Shown in pieces: positions 22,579-30,582 of a stretch of 64,000 bases of DNA. Below the pieces are notes generated by a model. The model searched no databases. It was given only the letters and a program-made list of their open reading frames with translations, and was not told the origin of the DNA. This DNA is from a virus. A program made the translations under genes and the position numbers. The DNA is taken from the IMG/VR virus record IMGVR_UViG_3300042691_012890, positions 1 to 64,000 of that record; one strand, 5' to 3'. Position 1 is the stretch's first letter. Every line of letters begins with the position of its first letter.

Positions 22579-24468
22579 TTAAATTTCACACCCGCCTGCA
22601 GCCGTGCAAGCAAGTTCCTTTGCTGAAGTCGTCGTATCGGTTTCTTCCATGAACTCAATCCAGTTGATGTCAACATTCTGAGTTGCAAGAAGTTCCTTAT
22701 ACTTCGCTTCATCAATTTCTTCGTATGGTGCTTGGCGATAAGAACCATTGTCACGTGGCAAGAATGAAACGCCAGACAACGATGCGATGTTCTTAAACAC
22801 CCATGCACCAACATCCATCCACTCATCATCACCGACGTATACGGTGATCGAAGGCTTGTGTTCGCACCAGTGATCCTGATAGACCTTCCAAAGTTCCAAC
22901 TGTTCAATCGCAGTCATATCGTGACGAGTGACGCAGTTCTTTGGCGCCTTCATTGGGAATGAGAACACCCAGTTGCTCTTGCTGTAGAAATCTTCTTCAG
23001 CAACGTATCCTTTGTTAATCATAAACTGAGCAAGCGGATCCTTCATGTCAGCGCGGACGCGACGAATATAGTATTGAGAATAACGAGGGTGAATGCCTGA
23101 GGCTGAATCAACCAACTGTGAAACAGTACCAGAAGGCTTGACGCAAGTGATTGAAGCAGATTGTGGAATACCAAGTTCATCAGCAAACTCCTTGTTTACA
23201 GCAACGCAATGTTCACGAATTGAATCGAGCGCGTCAGCAAGTTTCTGTGATGGCTTGTTGAGCAACTTGTTATCGCAAATGCCTGTGAGTGAAACACCAA
23301 GCAAACGCTCTTCGTCACAGTTATTCTTCCAACGCTTGTTGATGTAACGGAAGTCAGTAAGCATTGACTGAAGTGTGCCAATGATTGTGGCAAGACGTGC
23401 CTTACGCTTCAATGAATCGACATCATCTTCTGCGCGCACAACAATTTCTGAAAGATTACAGAATTCAAATGGACGCAAAATAATTTCGGAACATGGATTG
23501 GTTCCAAAGTCATGCTTTGGATCGCGACGACCGTACTTGGCAGCAACAGCCTGTGAAGCAGCGCGTGAGAAAATACCACGCTCACCTGAACGTGACATGT
23601 ATAGAGCATGCCATTCGTTCATGAATGTATCCATGTCTACCTTTTTATCATACACCGCTGATATATTTGCCAACGCTCTTTGACCGTTCGCTGTCCACCA
23701 TTCACCTGACTTTGCGTGACGCAAGTGGTCATCGTTGAGGTCGGTAAGAGAAATGAGAGCAGAACGGCGAACGCCACCGCAAACGACAATATCAGCAATT
23801 TTACAGACGATGTCATGACACTCCAACGTGGATAGTTTCCTACCACGTGCCTTTTGAAAGATGTTAAGGGTAAATTTGAGAAGATCGACGAGTGGCTCTG
23901 GACCACTTGCACGACCACCGAAAGTCTTGAGACGCTCACCAGCAGGACGCACTTTGCTCACATCCCACTTGGCAACTTTTCCAGAATACAAAAGCGAAAT
24001 AAATTCGCGATATGCTGAAGCCCAACCAATCTTGGAGTCAGCAACGACAACAGTCGTGGCAGTATCATGAAGTTCTTCTGGCACTTCAGGAAGTTTGTTC
24101 GTGTATTTTGATTCAACAGAGAATCCAACGCCAGTGCCGCACATAAGAATGTACATGACTTCATCAAATGCCTTTGGCGTATCAATGGCAACGTAAGAGC
24201 AATTATAACCAGCAACTTGATCTTTTTCTAGAGCAGGACCAGCAGTCATCAAGCAACGCATTGATGGCATGACTTCAAGATTTAGAATTGCTGAACGCAA
24301 CTCATCCCATGGAACGTTCTTATTATTGTTTGTCTTATTTTTAAAATAACTAATGTAACGATCAACGGTCTCATCCCACGTTTCGCGACGACCAAATTCA
24401 TCGTTGAATCTTGCGTAACGTGAAATGTGAATAAAATCTTGATAAATGCTGGGAAGTCTGGTCGTCAT
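22579..24468 (-). CDS. nrdJ: Adenosylcobalamin-dependent (class II) ribonucleotide reductase
   Basis: Start at 24468, preceded by AAGGAG; 629 aa. C90 (YNCSY), the thiyl-radical loop NPCSEI (C326, E328), C337 (FEFCNLSEI) and C-terminal redox cysteines C621 and C627 (ACTAAGGCEI) are the hallmarks of monomeric class II reductases. It makes deoxynucleotides for phage DNA synthesis using B12 without oxygen or an NrdB subunit. It is about 100 residues shorter than Lactobacillus RTPR. T4 and most T4-like phages use class I, so this is a replacement. ThyX is encoded just upstream. Confidence 0.93.
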   Translation of the reverse strand: MTTRLPSIYQDFIHISRYARFNDEFGRRETWDETVDRYISYFKNKTNNNKNVPWDELRSAILNLEVMPSMRCLMTAGPALEKDQVAGYNCSYVAIDTPKAFDEVMYILMCGTGVGFSVESKYTNKLPEVPEELHDTATTVVVADSKIGWASAYREFISLLYSGKVAKWDVSKVRPAGERLKTFGGRASGPEPLVDLLKFTLNIFQKARGRKLSTLECHDIVCKIADIVVCGGVRRSALISLTDLNDDHLRHAKSGEWWTANGQRALANISAVYDKKVDMDTFMNEWHALYMSRSGERGIFSRAASQAVAAKYGRRDPKHDFGTNPCSEIILRPFEFCNLSEIVVRAEDDVDSLKRKARLATIIGTLQSMLTDFRYINKRWKNNCDEERLLGVSLTGICDNKLLNKPSQKLADALDSIREHCVAVNKEFADELGIPQSASITCVKPSGTVSQLVDSASGIHPRYSQYYIRRVRADMKDPLAQFMINKGYVAEEDFYSKSNWVFSFPMKAPKNCVTRHDMTAIEQLELWKVYQDHWCEHKPSITVYVGDDEWMDVGAWVFKNIASLSGVSFLPRDNGSYRQAPYEEIDEAKYKELLATQNVDINWIEFMEETDTTTSAKELACTAAGGCEI

Positions 24469-24478
24469 CTCTTTCTCC

Positions 24479-25141
24479 TTATTCTTGTGCGATAAATTCG
24501 TTCGATAGCGGAAATACCTCAGCAATCACTTTCGCGCATTCTTTAGCAATTTCCATGTGTTCCAGTTGAGTGCCGTTAGCACTACGGAGTTGTATATAGT
24601 GAATCCAGGATCTTAATGTTCCGTTCATGTACATCCGAGACATAATTAATCCTTCTGGAAGAACAGCGCGTGCTTGTTCTTTTGCAATACCGTTTCTTAC
24701 AGCCCAACGGTAAGTGGTTTCTGCGAGTGCAATCAGATCACGTTGACGTGCATCCCATTCATATTGCAACATGATATCAACACCATCAGCAATAGAGTTC
24801 TGTCGATTCTTCGGATCTTGTAAACGTGCTTGACGTGTTACAAATTTTAGATCGTTTGTCGGATCAGCATAACGCTGAGAAAATTCTTGAAACGAAAAAC
24901 TGCGATGACGCAAAATTTGGCGAGCAATGTCGCGTGTCGTTTCAATTTCAAGAACAACGTTGCAGAGTTCAAGTGGTGACCAATGCTGATGCTTGATCAA
25001 ATACTTGATGAGTTTTTCTGCGGTCTCATTATTAAATTGATTAGAGGGATTGGAAACTCTTGCGCAAAAAGCAACAAGGTCCGTTGGTGTCTCCAATCCC
25101 TCTAAAACTGGTTTAGAATACGAAATCAATTTTACTTTCAT
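24479..25141 (-). CDS. thyX: Flavin-dependent thymidylate synthase
   Basis: 220 aa with the ThyX signature RHRSFSFQEFSQRY (residues 78-91). It converts dUMP to dTMP with CH2-THF, NADPH and FAD. It is transcribed with nrdJ, forming a nucleotide-supply module beside the primase gene. Confidence 0.95.
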   Translation of the reverse strand: MKVKLISYSKPVLEGLETPTDLVAFCARVSNPSNQFNNETAEKLIKYLIKHQHWSPLELCNVVLEIETTRDIARQILRHRSFSFQEFSQRYADPTNDLKFVTRQARLQDPKNRQNSIADGVDIMLQYEWDARQRDLIALAETTYRWAVRNGIAKEQARAVLPEGLIMSRMYMNGTLRSWIHYIQLRSANGTQLEHMEIAKECAKVIAEVFPLSNEFIAQE

Positions 25142-25150
25142 AATAAATCC

Positions 25151-25405
25151 TTACGTCAAAAATATTGTTGGCTTCTTATGCTGTAATTCTTTTACTGCAC
25201 CTTGTGCTGCTAATGTTTGTGCTCTGACAAATGCATCATTGTATTCGGTGAACGTGCTGTCATCGAACCACCACCACTTGTCAAAAAAATATTTTGGCTT
25301 GCGCTGATACTCAACGTACCACTTACCTGCGTGAAATTGTAATCTTACTTTTAGAATAGGATGATTGACGATCTCCATTCCCAAATCTGATAGATTGTTA
25401 CTCAT
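25151..25405 (-). CDS. Hypothetical protein, 84 aa
   Basis: MSNNLSDLGMEIVNHPILKVRLQFHAGKWYVEYQRKPKYFFDKWWWFDDSTF..., with an unusually Trp/Phe-rich middle (KWWWFDD). Between thyX and the primase gene, both co-transcribed. No family recognised. Confidence 0.65.
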   Translation of the reverse strand: MSNNLSDLGMEIVNHPILKVRLQFHAGKWYVEYQRKPKYFFDKWWWFDDSTFTEYNDAFVRAQTLAAQGAVKELQHKKPTIFLT

Positions 25406-25406
25406 T

Positions 25407-26468
25407 TCAGCACCTTCTCCAACTCGATAGCCTCAATTTGGCTACTAAACCTTTGACCGTATTTGTATCTATTATACTTTTTATTTCGTCTGAAGTAAAG
25501 CCATTCTGTATCATTTCATTGACGTCTTTTCCTTTTACACTCTCAGGAAAAAGACAAACCGCGTGACCAAGATCAACAGATTTTTCAATTTGTTTTACGA
25601 TGTCACGATTTCGTGGCTCATTATCATAAACAAGAACAACATCTAACTCTGGAAGAACTGCTGCCACGCCGCCCAAATTACTATCGCCGCTGGCAACGCT
25701 ATTCTCAACAAAATAAGAATCAAACTGTCCTTCCAAGACGTAGATACGTTCTTGCTTGCGCAAGCGATGCAATCCAAACACCTTCTTCTCATCTGAAACC
25801 TTTATCGTAACATACCGAATCTTGGTGTCAGACAAGGCTCTGCCAGCGACGTTTGTAATCTCACCCTTTTCGTTAGTGTAAAAGAGTACAATACGATCGT
25901 CGTTTGGGACCTCGTCTTTGCCGTGATTTGGGAATTCAGAGTCGAGAAAATCCTTGAATTTTGAAACGAAAAATATCTCGTTCCAAAACTTGCTAGGAAT
26001 TCGCCTCTTTTCTATATAGGCTCTGGCGTAGTGGTCGGAGGGTAGTTTTTCTACACTATCAAGTGAAGTTTCGTTCCATTTTTTCGCCAATTTCTCAGTT
26101 GCCTCTCCACTTCTTGTGGACTGGAAGTGGCTGAACGCATTGCCTTTGAGTTCGGCAAAATCGGGCTTCTTGTAGTTGTGCTGTTTTGTTTCCCCGTTGC
26201 TGTATCTTTCGAGGGCATATTGCTTGTAGGTTGCGCCATCAATACTTTCGAGGAATTTTCCAAAAGTTGTTGACTTGCTGCAATTGTGACAGACGAAGAA
26301 ATAGTCGTTGGACTTGCGATAAACATAGCCACGCGCCTTCAGTTTGTTCTTCTTGGAATCACCGCAATATGGGCAACGGAAATTATACAGGTCAGTTTGC
26401 TTTTGCTTGAACTGCTCTAATCGCGTGGATACAAAAGACAAATACTTGCGATCAATATAAACAGACAT
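25407..26468 (-). CDS. 61: DNA primase, T4 gp61 type
   Basis: 353 aa. The N-terminal zinc-binding module has C32/C35 (CPYCGDSKK) and C60/C63 (CHNC). The TOPRIM core shows VLEGQFDSYF (E246) and VLVYDNEPRN (D282). It primes lagging-strand synthesis together with gp41 helicase (48897). Its own promoter lies upstream at 26503. Confidence 0.93.
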   Translation of the reverse strand: MSVYIDRKYLSFVSTRLEQFKQKQTDLYNFRCPYCGDSKKNKLKARGYVYRKSNDYFFVCHNCSKSTTFGKFLESIDGATYKQYALERYSNGETKQHNYKKPDFAELKGNAFSHFQSTRSGEATEKLAKKWNETSLDSVEKLPSDHYARAYIEKRRIPSKFWNEIFFVSKFKDFLDSEFPNHGKDEVPNDDRIVLFYTNEKGEITNVAGRALSDTKIRYVTIKVSDEKKVFGLHRLRKQERIYVLEGQFDSYFVENSVASGDSNLGGVAAVLPELDVVLVYDNEPRNRDIVKQIEKSVDLGHAVCLFPESVKGKDVNEMIQNGFTSDEIKSIIDTNTVKGLVAKLRLSSWRRC

Positions 26469-26502
26469 ATAGATAAAATCATAATGACACCAACGGATTT
26501 AT

Positions 26503-26531
26503 ATTATACACTATTTGATAGGAAAAGGCAA
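26503..26531 (-). promoter_or_regulatory. Promoter of the primase/nucleotide operon (P7)
   Basis: TTGCCT (26526-26531), 17-nt spacer, TATAAT (26503-26508), overlapping the 3' end of the upstream gene. The -35 hexamer is the one seen in P3 and P5, preceded by AATTAGGG as in the box region. Confidence 0.65.
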
Positions 26532-26855
26532 CCCTAATTTTGATAGGACCCAACCAACTACAACTGCACCGCCCATTACAACCCAACGCCACTTGTTTAA
26601 ATCTTCTATCTTCTTCGCTTGCGCTAGATGTTGATCAGCAACTTCAGCGCGCATTGCTTTTATTTCAGTCATAATATCTGAACGCAATTCGTCCATCATA
26701 TCATGAAGTTCTTTTTTATCTTCAATAGTTCTTTGATCTAACTTGTCTAAAGTTTTGTCAAACTTATCATAAATGACTGTGAAGAAAGAAACCTTCTCTT
26801 TCATTGCAGCCATATCTGATTCTATTTTCAATAGTCTTGCCTCGAAATCAATCAT
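26511..26855 (-). CDS. Coiled-coil protein with C-terminal membrane anchor
   Basis: 114 aa. A long heptad-rich helix (residues ~5-85) leads to a C-terminal transmembrane segment (WVVMGGAVVVGWVLSKLGL). The layout resembles XhlA/holin-accessory proteins. It heads the cluster that also encodes spanins, so a role in lysis is plausible. Confidence 0.65.
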   Translation of the reverse strand: MIDFEARLLKIESDMAAMKEKVSFFTVIYDKFDKTLDKLDQRTIEDKKELHDMMDELRSDIMTEIKAMRAEVADQHLAQAKKIEDLNKWRWVVMGGAVVVGWVLSKLGLPFPIK

Positions 26856-27048
26856 TTTCTTCTATCCCGTAGTGATTTTTTAGGAGATATGCTCTCGCTC
26901 TTTTATTTTTATCTTTGCAAATCTCATCACTCGCCTTTGTTTCCCAAATAAAAGGAAACAAGCCATGAACAATCAAAATGAATGCCCACTTCCACGCACG
27001 GAATAGGTGCGTGAAATAATTACAGCCGCTATTACTCAGATGCGACAT
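26848..27048 (-). CDS. DUF6356-like small membrane protein, 66 aa
   Basis: HLFRAWKWAFILIVHGLFPFIWETKASDEI has one or two hydrophobic segments and resembles the DUF6356 family of small bacterial and phage membrane proteins. It overlaps the upstream and downstream genes of the lysis cluster. Confidence 0.6.
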   Translation of the reverse strand: MSHLSNSGCNYFTHLFRAWKWAFILIVHGLFPFIWETKASDEICKDKNKRARAYLLKNHYGIEEND

Positions 27049-27054
27049 TTTAGA

Positions 27055-27384
27055 TTATGGTGAAGTAGAATTCCATGGTGCTTGTTTTGTTACTATCGGA
27101 GGATTAGTGAGCAATTCTAAACTATAATCCAAAGAAGATTTAAAATCTGCAACATTAACTTTACTTTCTGCCCAAGAAATAACTTGTTCTTCAGTTAAAT
27201 TTTCAAATGCAATAAAATTTTCAGGATTAGGGTATTCTAGTGGCAACTTAGAATGCATTTCGCACTGATGAGTTCCGTTATTGGCTATCATCTTCCAACT
27301 TATAGATTTAATCAAATCAGTATATCCATTTTCTGAAGGTGCAACATCAAATGCATAAAAATCCCATTTATAAGTTGTCGCCAT
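27055..27384 (-). CDS. Conserved phage protein, 109 aa, with PPIV..PW tail
   Basis: MATTYKWDFYAFDVAPSENGYTDLIKSISWKM, then FIAFENLTEEQVISWAESKV and a C-terminal NPPIVTKQAPW. This arrangement is common in small proteins of aquatic phages encoded near tail and lysis genes; function unknown. Confidence 0.72.
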   Translation of the reverse strand: MATTYKWDFYAFDVAPSENGYTDLIKSISWKMIANNGTHQCEMHSKLPLEYPNPENFIAFENLTEEQVISWAESKVNVADFKSSLDYSLELLTNPPIVTKQAPWNSTSP

Positions 27385-27547
27385 TTGGTTTCTCCGTAGG
27401 TTTTTCTATAATTTTCAAATCTTTCGGTGGAACCATCAATTCTGCTGGCGGTTCCAATTTTTCAAGTTTTGGCATCAATCTCGTGAGTTGTTTTGCACAA
27501 CCAGCGAGGCTGAATGAAAGTAAAATCACTAGAAGGTATTTCATCAT
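27368..27547 (-). CDS. Rz1-like outer-membrane spanin lipoprotein
   Basis: The start is within MMKYLLVIL at 27547/27544. The signal ends in LAGC, a lipobox, and the ~40-residue mature part is Pro-rich (KLEPPAELMVPPKDL...EKPTEKPNG), as is typical for o-spanins. It begins at the stop of the i-spanin gene. It should join the Rz-like protein across the periplasm to fuse membranes at lysis. Confidence 0.8.
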   Translation of the reverse strand: MMKYLLVILLSFSLAGCAKQLTRLMPKLEKLEPPAELMVPPKDLKIIEKPTEKPNGDNL

Positions 27548-28095
27548 CCCTCCTTCTTCTTCCATGGTAAATCAGGAAGTTTAATATTTATTCCGCGCTT
27601 TTCGTTCTCTTCGTCAATCTTATTATTTACTTCGATGATATACTTCTGAAGTGAAGTTAATTGCTGCGCGTTTTGTAAGCAAATTGCATAGTTTTGCGTT
27701 ACAGTTATAAGTGCTGAGTTGTCTCTTACAAATGAACTGCTTGCATCAGCGGCAAGATTTAGATCAAGTTCAAGCGATGGTGATGCTGCTGCGTTATGCG
27801 TGTGAACCCAACCGTTCGACAAGTCATACTGTCCAGGAACGGTGTCGGTTGCTGCTTCGATGATCTTCGTTTCTTTTTCTTTTATCTTCGTGATGCGGTC
27901 GACGTATTCGACCTTGACAACTTCACGAATCATTGCTTGCTCTTTCTTTAGAGCGATAGAAAGTTCTTCTGCTTCGTTTGCCGCTCTTTGAATTTCCACT
28001 TCACCTTGAGCAATGCCTTTTTTGTATCCAGCGGCAAATGCGCCGCCAACGATAAGAACGACTGCGAGGATCTTATAAGGTAATGGAATCAACAT
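27544..28095 (-). CDS. Rz-like inner-membrane spanin
   Basis: 183 aa, N-terminal signal-anchor (YKILAVVLIVGGAFAAGYKKG) followed by a periplasmic coiled coil rich in Glu/Lys. The adjacent lipoprotein gene makes a classical separated-overlapping Rz/Rz1 pair. Confidence 0.82.
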   Translation of the reverse strand: MLIPLPYKILAVVLIVGGAFAAGYKKGIAQGEVEIQRAANEAEELSIALKKEQAMIREVVKVEYVDRITKIKEKETKIIEAATDTVPGQYDLSNGWVHTHNAAASPSLELDLNLAADASSSFVRDNSALITVTQNYAICLQNAQQLTSLQKYIIEVNNKIDEENEKRGINIKLPDLPWKKKEG

Positions 28096-28098
28096 AGA

Positions 28099-28266
28099 TT
28101 AATCCTTTGGCCAGACTTCAGCCTCAGTGATATCATTCAGCCAAATGCTTGCTCCGAGGAATTTATCATACAGCCAGAAAAAGCCATTTGATAACCCTCG
28201 GAACAATTCCGCAAGTAAACGAAGAATCCAAATGAACGGAACCGCAACTTGCGCGAAGATGTACAT
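28099..28266 (-). CDS. Small membrane protein in the lysis cassette, 55 aa
   Basis: The frame MYIFAQVAVPFIWILRLLAE... fills the gap between the thermonuclease and i-spanin genes exactly; its ATG overlaps the thermonuclease stop (TAATG). It has one hydrophobic helix, an amphipathic FRGLSNGFFWLYDKFLG region and an acidic tail. Position and character suit a holin accessory or antiholin. Confidence 0.7.
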   Translation of the reverse strand: MYIFAQVAVPFIWILRLLAELFRGLSNGFFWLYDKFLGASIWLNDITEAEVWPKD

Positions 28267-28685
28267 TATTCGCACCAACTGGCTTTCTTTTCGCCAAAGT
28301 ATGCACGAGCGTGACCATTTTTAATCAATAGTTCAGAAAGTTTCTGACCATCAATAATCACGTCACCCAACACACGACCGCCAAACTTGTCATGCTCTTT
28401 CAATTCAATTTGAATCTTTTTAGCATTAGCGACAAGATTTTTGGTAAATGCGCTTGCCTTTTCAGCGGCAGCGGCTTCCGATGGGCATCCAGCACGTGCA
28501 CCTTTTTCTGGAGTGTCAACACCAAGAACGCGCAAACTGAGTTGCGGTTTGAGTGGTGCTGGCATAAATGGTGCTTCGAACACCACTGTATCGCCATCGG
28601 CTACTTTGATGATTTTCCAATCGTAAGGATTGGCGTTTGCTACACTTGAGAACGCTAGAAGTGTGGATGCAATAAAGTAACGCAT
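28266..28685 (-). CDS. Secreted thermonuclease (SNase-like)
   Basis: 139 aa with signal peptide (cleavage near ANA|NPY). The SNase fold is shown by VADGDTVVF (D32), LRVLGVDTPE (R52, D57, E60) and DKFGGRVLGDV (R104), matching the catalytic Arg/Glu/Arg of staphylococcal nuclease. It should cut DNA or RNA in the periplasm or after release; a role against incoming competing phage DNA is possible. Confidence 0.85.
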   Translation of the reverse strand: MRYFIASTLLAFSSVANANPYDWKIIKVADGDTVVFEAPFMPAPLKPQLSLRVLGVDTPEKGARAGCPSEAAAAEKASAFTKNLVANAKKIQIELKEHDKFGGRVLGDVIIDGQKLSELLIKNGHARAYFGEKKASWCE

Positions 28686-28939
28686 TACTCTGCTTTCTTC
28701 TTTGGTGCGCGTGGCTTACGAGCCTTCTTAGCCTTTTCAACCACTTCAGTTACCGCTTCTTCTGTCTTTGCGACAACGGCAACGGCTTCTTCCTTGGCTT
28801 CAGCGGCGACTTCCTTGACAGCAGCAACCACGTCCTTGGAATCGAATGCGCCATCGTTATTGAGATCAGGCTTCTTCCATAGTTTCCAGACAACCCAAGC
28901 AGCAACAGCAACCAATACTACAACAAGTAATGTACCCAT
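28685..28939 (-). CDS. Membrane protein with EF-hand/dockerin-like calcium loop
   Basis: 84 aa: an N-terminal transmembrane helix (LLVVVLVAVAAWVVWKLW), a loop DLNNDGAFDSKD that fits the DxNxDGxxxxxD calcium-binding pattern, a heptad-like Ala/Glu/Val helix, and a Lys-rich tail (KKARKPRAPKKKAE). A possible calcium-sensing membrane protein in the lysis cluster. Confidence 0.7.
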   Translation of the reverse strand: MGTLLVVVLVAVAAWVVWKLWKKPDLNNDGAFDSKDVVAAVKEVAAEAKEEAVAVVAKTEEAVTEVVEKAKKARKPRAPKKKAE

Positions 28940-28956
28940 TTTAAACTCCTAATATA

Positions 28957-29181
28957 TTATTTTTTAGCAAATTTCTCTGCAACAGTAGTACCCAAACCAG
29001 CAATAACAATCATCATCATAGAATCGTACATATTCTTATCTACAGTCAATCCAAAAAACATATTTAACAAAAACGCTAGGGCAACTAGAAAGGTTGCCAA
29101 TGCAGTAATAACACGCTTGGATGAAACGGAACCGTCACACCCGTCAGCGACCATTGATCGTAGACCTGCTAATAAACTCAT
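28957..29181 (-). CDS. Holin-like protein with two membrane segments, 74 aa
   Basis: The start MSLLAGLRSM (29181) has AGGAG 6 nt upstream. Two hydrophobic segments (ALATFLVALAFLLNMFFGL and MMMIVIAGLGTTVAEKF) and a Lys-terminal tail fit a small class II holin. Best holin candidate in the window, next to spanins; not proven. Confidence 0.6.
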   Translation of the reverse strand: MSLLAGLRSMVADGCDGSVSSKRVITALATFLVALAFLLNMFFGLTVDKNMYDSMMMIVIAGLGTTVAEKFAKK

Positions 29182-29240
29182 AGTTGTCTCCTGGGAAAGC
29201 CAATAAATCAACTATCCATTACAGAGACATTATCTTCTTT

Positions 29241-29247
29241 TATTTAG
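29241..29247 (-). promoter_or_regulatory. Late-type promoter motif CTAAATA
   Basis: AACCTAAATAAAAG lies in a 70-bp intergenic gap about 55 bp upstream of the holin-like start. The T4 late consensus is TATAAATA. Confidence 0.45.
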
Positions 29248-29251
29248 GTTT

Positions 29252-29761
29252 TCAATTGGCTAAAGGATTGTCCAGAGCCTTCTGAATCTTCTCATCGACC
29301 TTCTTTTCCAACGCCTTCAGATTGGCGTCGTTTTCCTTGTCGATGGAGCGAATTGACGTCAGAACCTCTCTTTCGAGTTCTCTGTTTCGACGGTCTGCTA
29401 GGTCTACGGTCGCTTGAATATCTCGGATATCGTTCTTTAGATCGGTGCGGATTTCACCGACGTAATCGTTGGTCTCGGCGACTAGCGTTTCGGTATTCTC
29501 GATTCTTGTTTCGAGTTCGGTCAGGCGTTCTTGAATGCCAGATAGGTCTGGGGCGACGTATTCTTGAATCTGCTGTTTCATGTCCATGTAGTCTTTGTAA
29601 AACTCAAAAATGCCGTAAAGACCACCCAAGACAGATGAAACGATACCAGCGGCGATCGTGAGTTTGGCTGGAGTGAAACTGTAACCGCCAATACTAATGA
29701 CCGTGTTCGGATCAACAGCGGCTTCTAACTCATCTACTTTTTCGTCTAGGTTTTTTGCCAT
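29252..29761 (-). CDS. Coiled-coil membrane protein, 169 aa
   Basis: Start MAKNLDEKVDEL at 29761. A single transmembrane helix (PAKLTIAAGIVSSVLGGLYGIFEF, ~32-55) is followed by a long coiled coil (IQERLTELETRIENTETLVAETNDYV...). Topology suggests an envelope- or tail-associated protein; proteins of this type occur beside tail genes of T4-like aquatic phages. Confidence 0.68.
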   Translation of the reverse strand: MAKNLDEKVDELEAAVDPNTVISIGGYSFTPAKLTIAAGIVSSVLGGLYGIFEFYKDYMDMKQQIQEYVAPDLSGIQERLTELETRIENTETLVAETNDYVGEIRTDLKNDIRDIQATVDLADRRNRELEREVLTSIRSIDKENDANLKALEKKVDEKIQKALDNPLAN

Positions 29762-29762
29762 T

Positions 29763-30194
29763 TTAGTTCTCAAACTTTAGATTTTTTAGCCTTTCAACTT
29801 CTTGTCTCAATTTGAAAACTTCCAATCGTTTCTTTTCTAATTCCAACTCATAAAGAATATTACAATTTAATCGCTGCTTTGGTGCGCCGATGGGAATGGT
29901 AATTCTTGCGTACACACCGACGTCTTTTACTAACTGGCTCGACATATTCGGATTCACGATCACATTGTTTGATAGATTATCATATGGACTTCCATTATTG
30001 ATAATTCCAACAACGCCGAATTCAACGTTGGTCGCCGAACCAATTGCAGCATCACATTCAAGTTCACCAGCACGAATTCGATCGGACTGAAAGTTTTGCG
30101 GAGCGTTAGGGATTGCCAAATTTAATGAACTTGTTTGCGCAAATCCAACGCTGCAAATAACGAACATGATGAGAAATAAAATCACATTTTTCAT
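29763..30194 (-). CDS. Secreted phage protein, 143 aa
   Basis: Signal peptide MKNVILFLIMFVICSVGFA, then a beta-rich domain (GELECDAAIGSATNVEFGVVGI...VGVYARITIPIG) and a C-terminal coiled coil (ELELEKKRLEVFKLRQEVERLKN). Similar proteins recur in aquatic T4-like genomes. Function unknown. Confidence 0.68.
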   Translation of the reverse strand: MKNVILFLIMFVICSVGFAQTSSLNLAIPNAPQNFQSDRIRAGELECDAAIGSATNVEFGVVGIINNGSPYDNLSNNVIVNPNMSSQLVKDVGVYARITIPIGAPKQRLNCNILYELELEKKRLEVFKLRQEVERLKNLKFEN

Positions 30195-30203
30195 CAAACA
30201 TCC

Positions 30204-30578
30204 TCATTTTACCTTCGAACATATTCTCGAAGATATTACCGTAATCTGATCCCCAACGGGACTGAGTTTAGATTTGGAGCAAATATAAACAATTTTATCT
30301 TTGTCTTTAGCACGAACGTAAATTTCAATGTTCTTGCGTTGTAAATATCCAACTTCAATTATTTTGTCTGTAGTTGCGAATGGCATCGGATTCCAATTTC
30401 CATCAAACACGGATAATTCGTAGAACGTCACGTCGTTTCTACTGTTGAACAACTCCATTTTAGCAACGAGTATATCATCTATATAGGATACTTCGAGTTT
30501 AGGGTATGCAGGGGTGAACTGGTGTCCCTCTGCCTGCATACCCATAAACCCGAACAATAAAAATAACAAATATTTCAT
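30204..30578 (-). CDS. Secreted Ig-like/chaperone-like protein, 124 aa
   Basis: A signal peptide (MKYLLFLLFGFMGMQAEGH) precedes a beta-sandwich-like domain: TPAYPKLEVSY..VAKMELFNSRNDVTFYELSVFDGNWNPMPF. The pattern recalls the N-domain of pilus chaperones, but the assignment is weak. The next gene encodes a pilin/SCPU-like secreted protein, which makes the resemblance more interesting. Confidence 0.55.
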   Translation of the reverse strand: MKYLLFLLFGFMGMQAEGHQFTPAYPKLEVSYIDDILVAKMELFNSRNDVTFYELSVFDGNWNPMPFATTDKIIEVGYLQRKNIEIYVRAKDKDKIVYICSKSKLSPVGDQITVISSRICSKVK

Positions 30579-30582
30579 ATAA

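Noticed and set aside
22551-22907. Minus-strand ORF of 118 codons
   Set aside because: Entirely inside the nrdJ C-terminus in another frame, with no coding signature.
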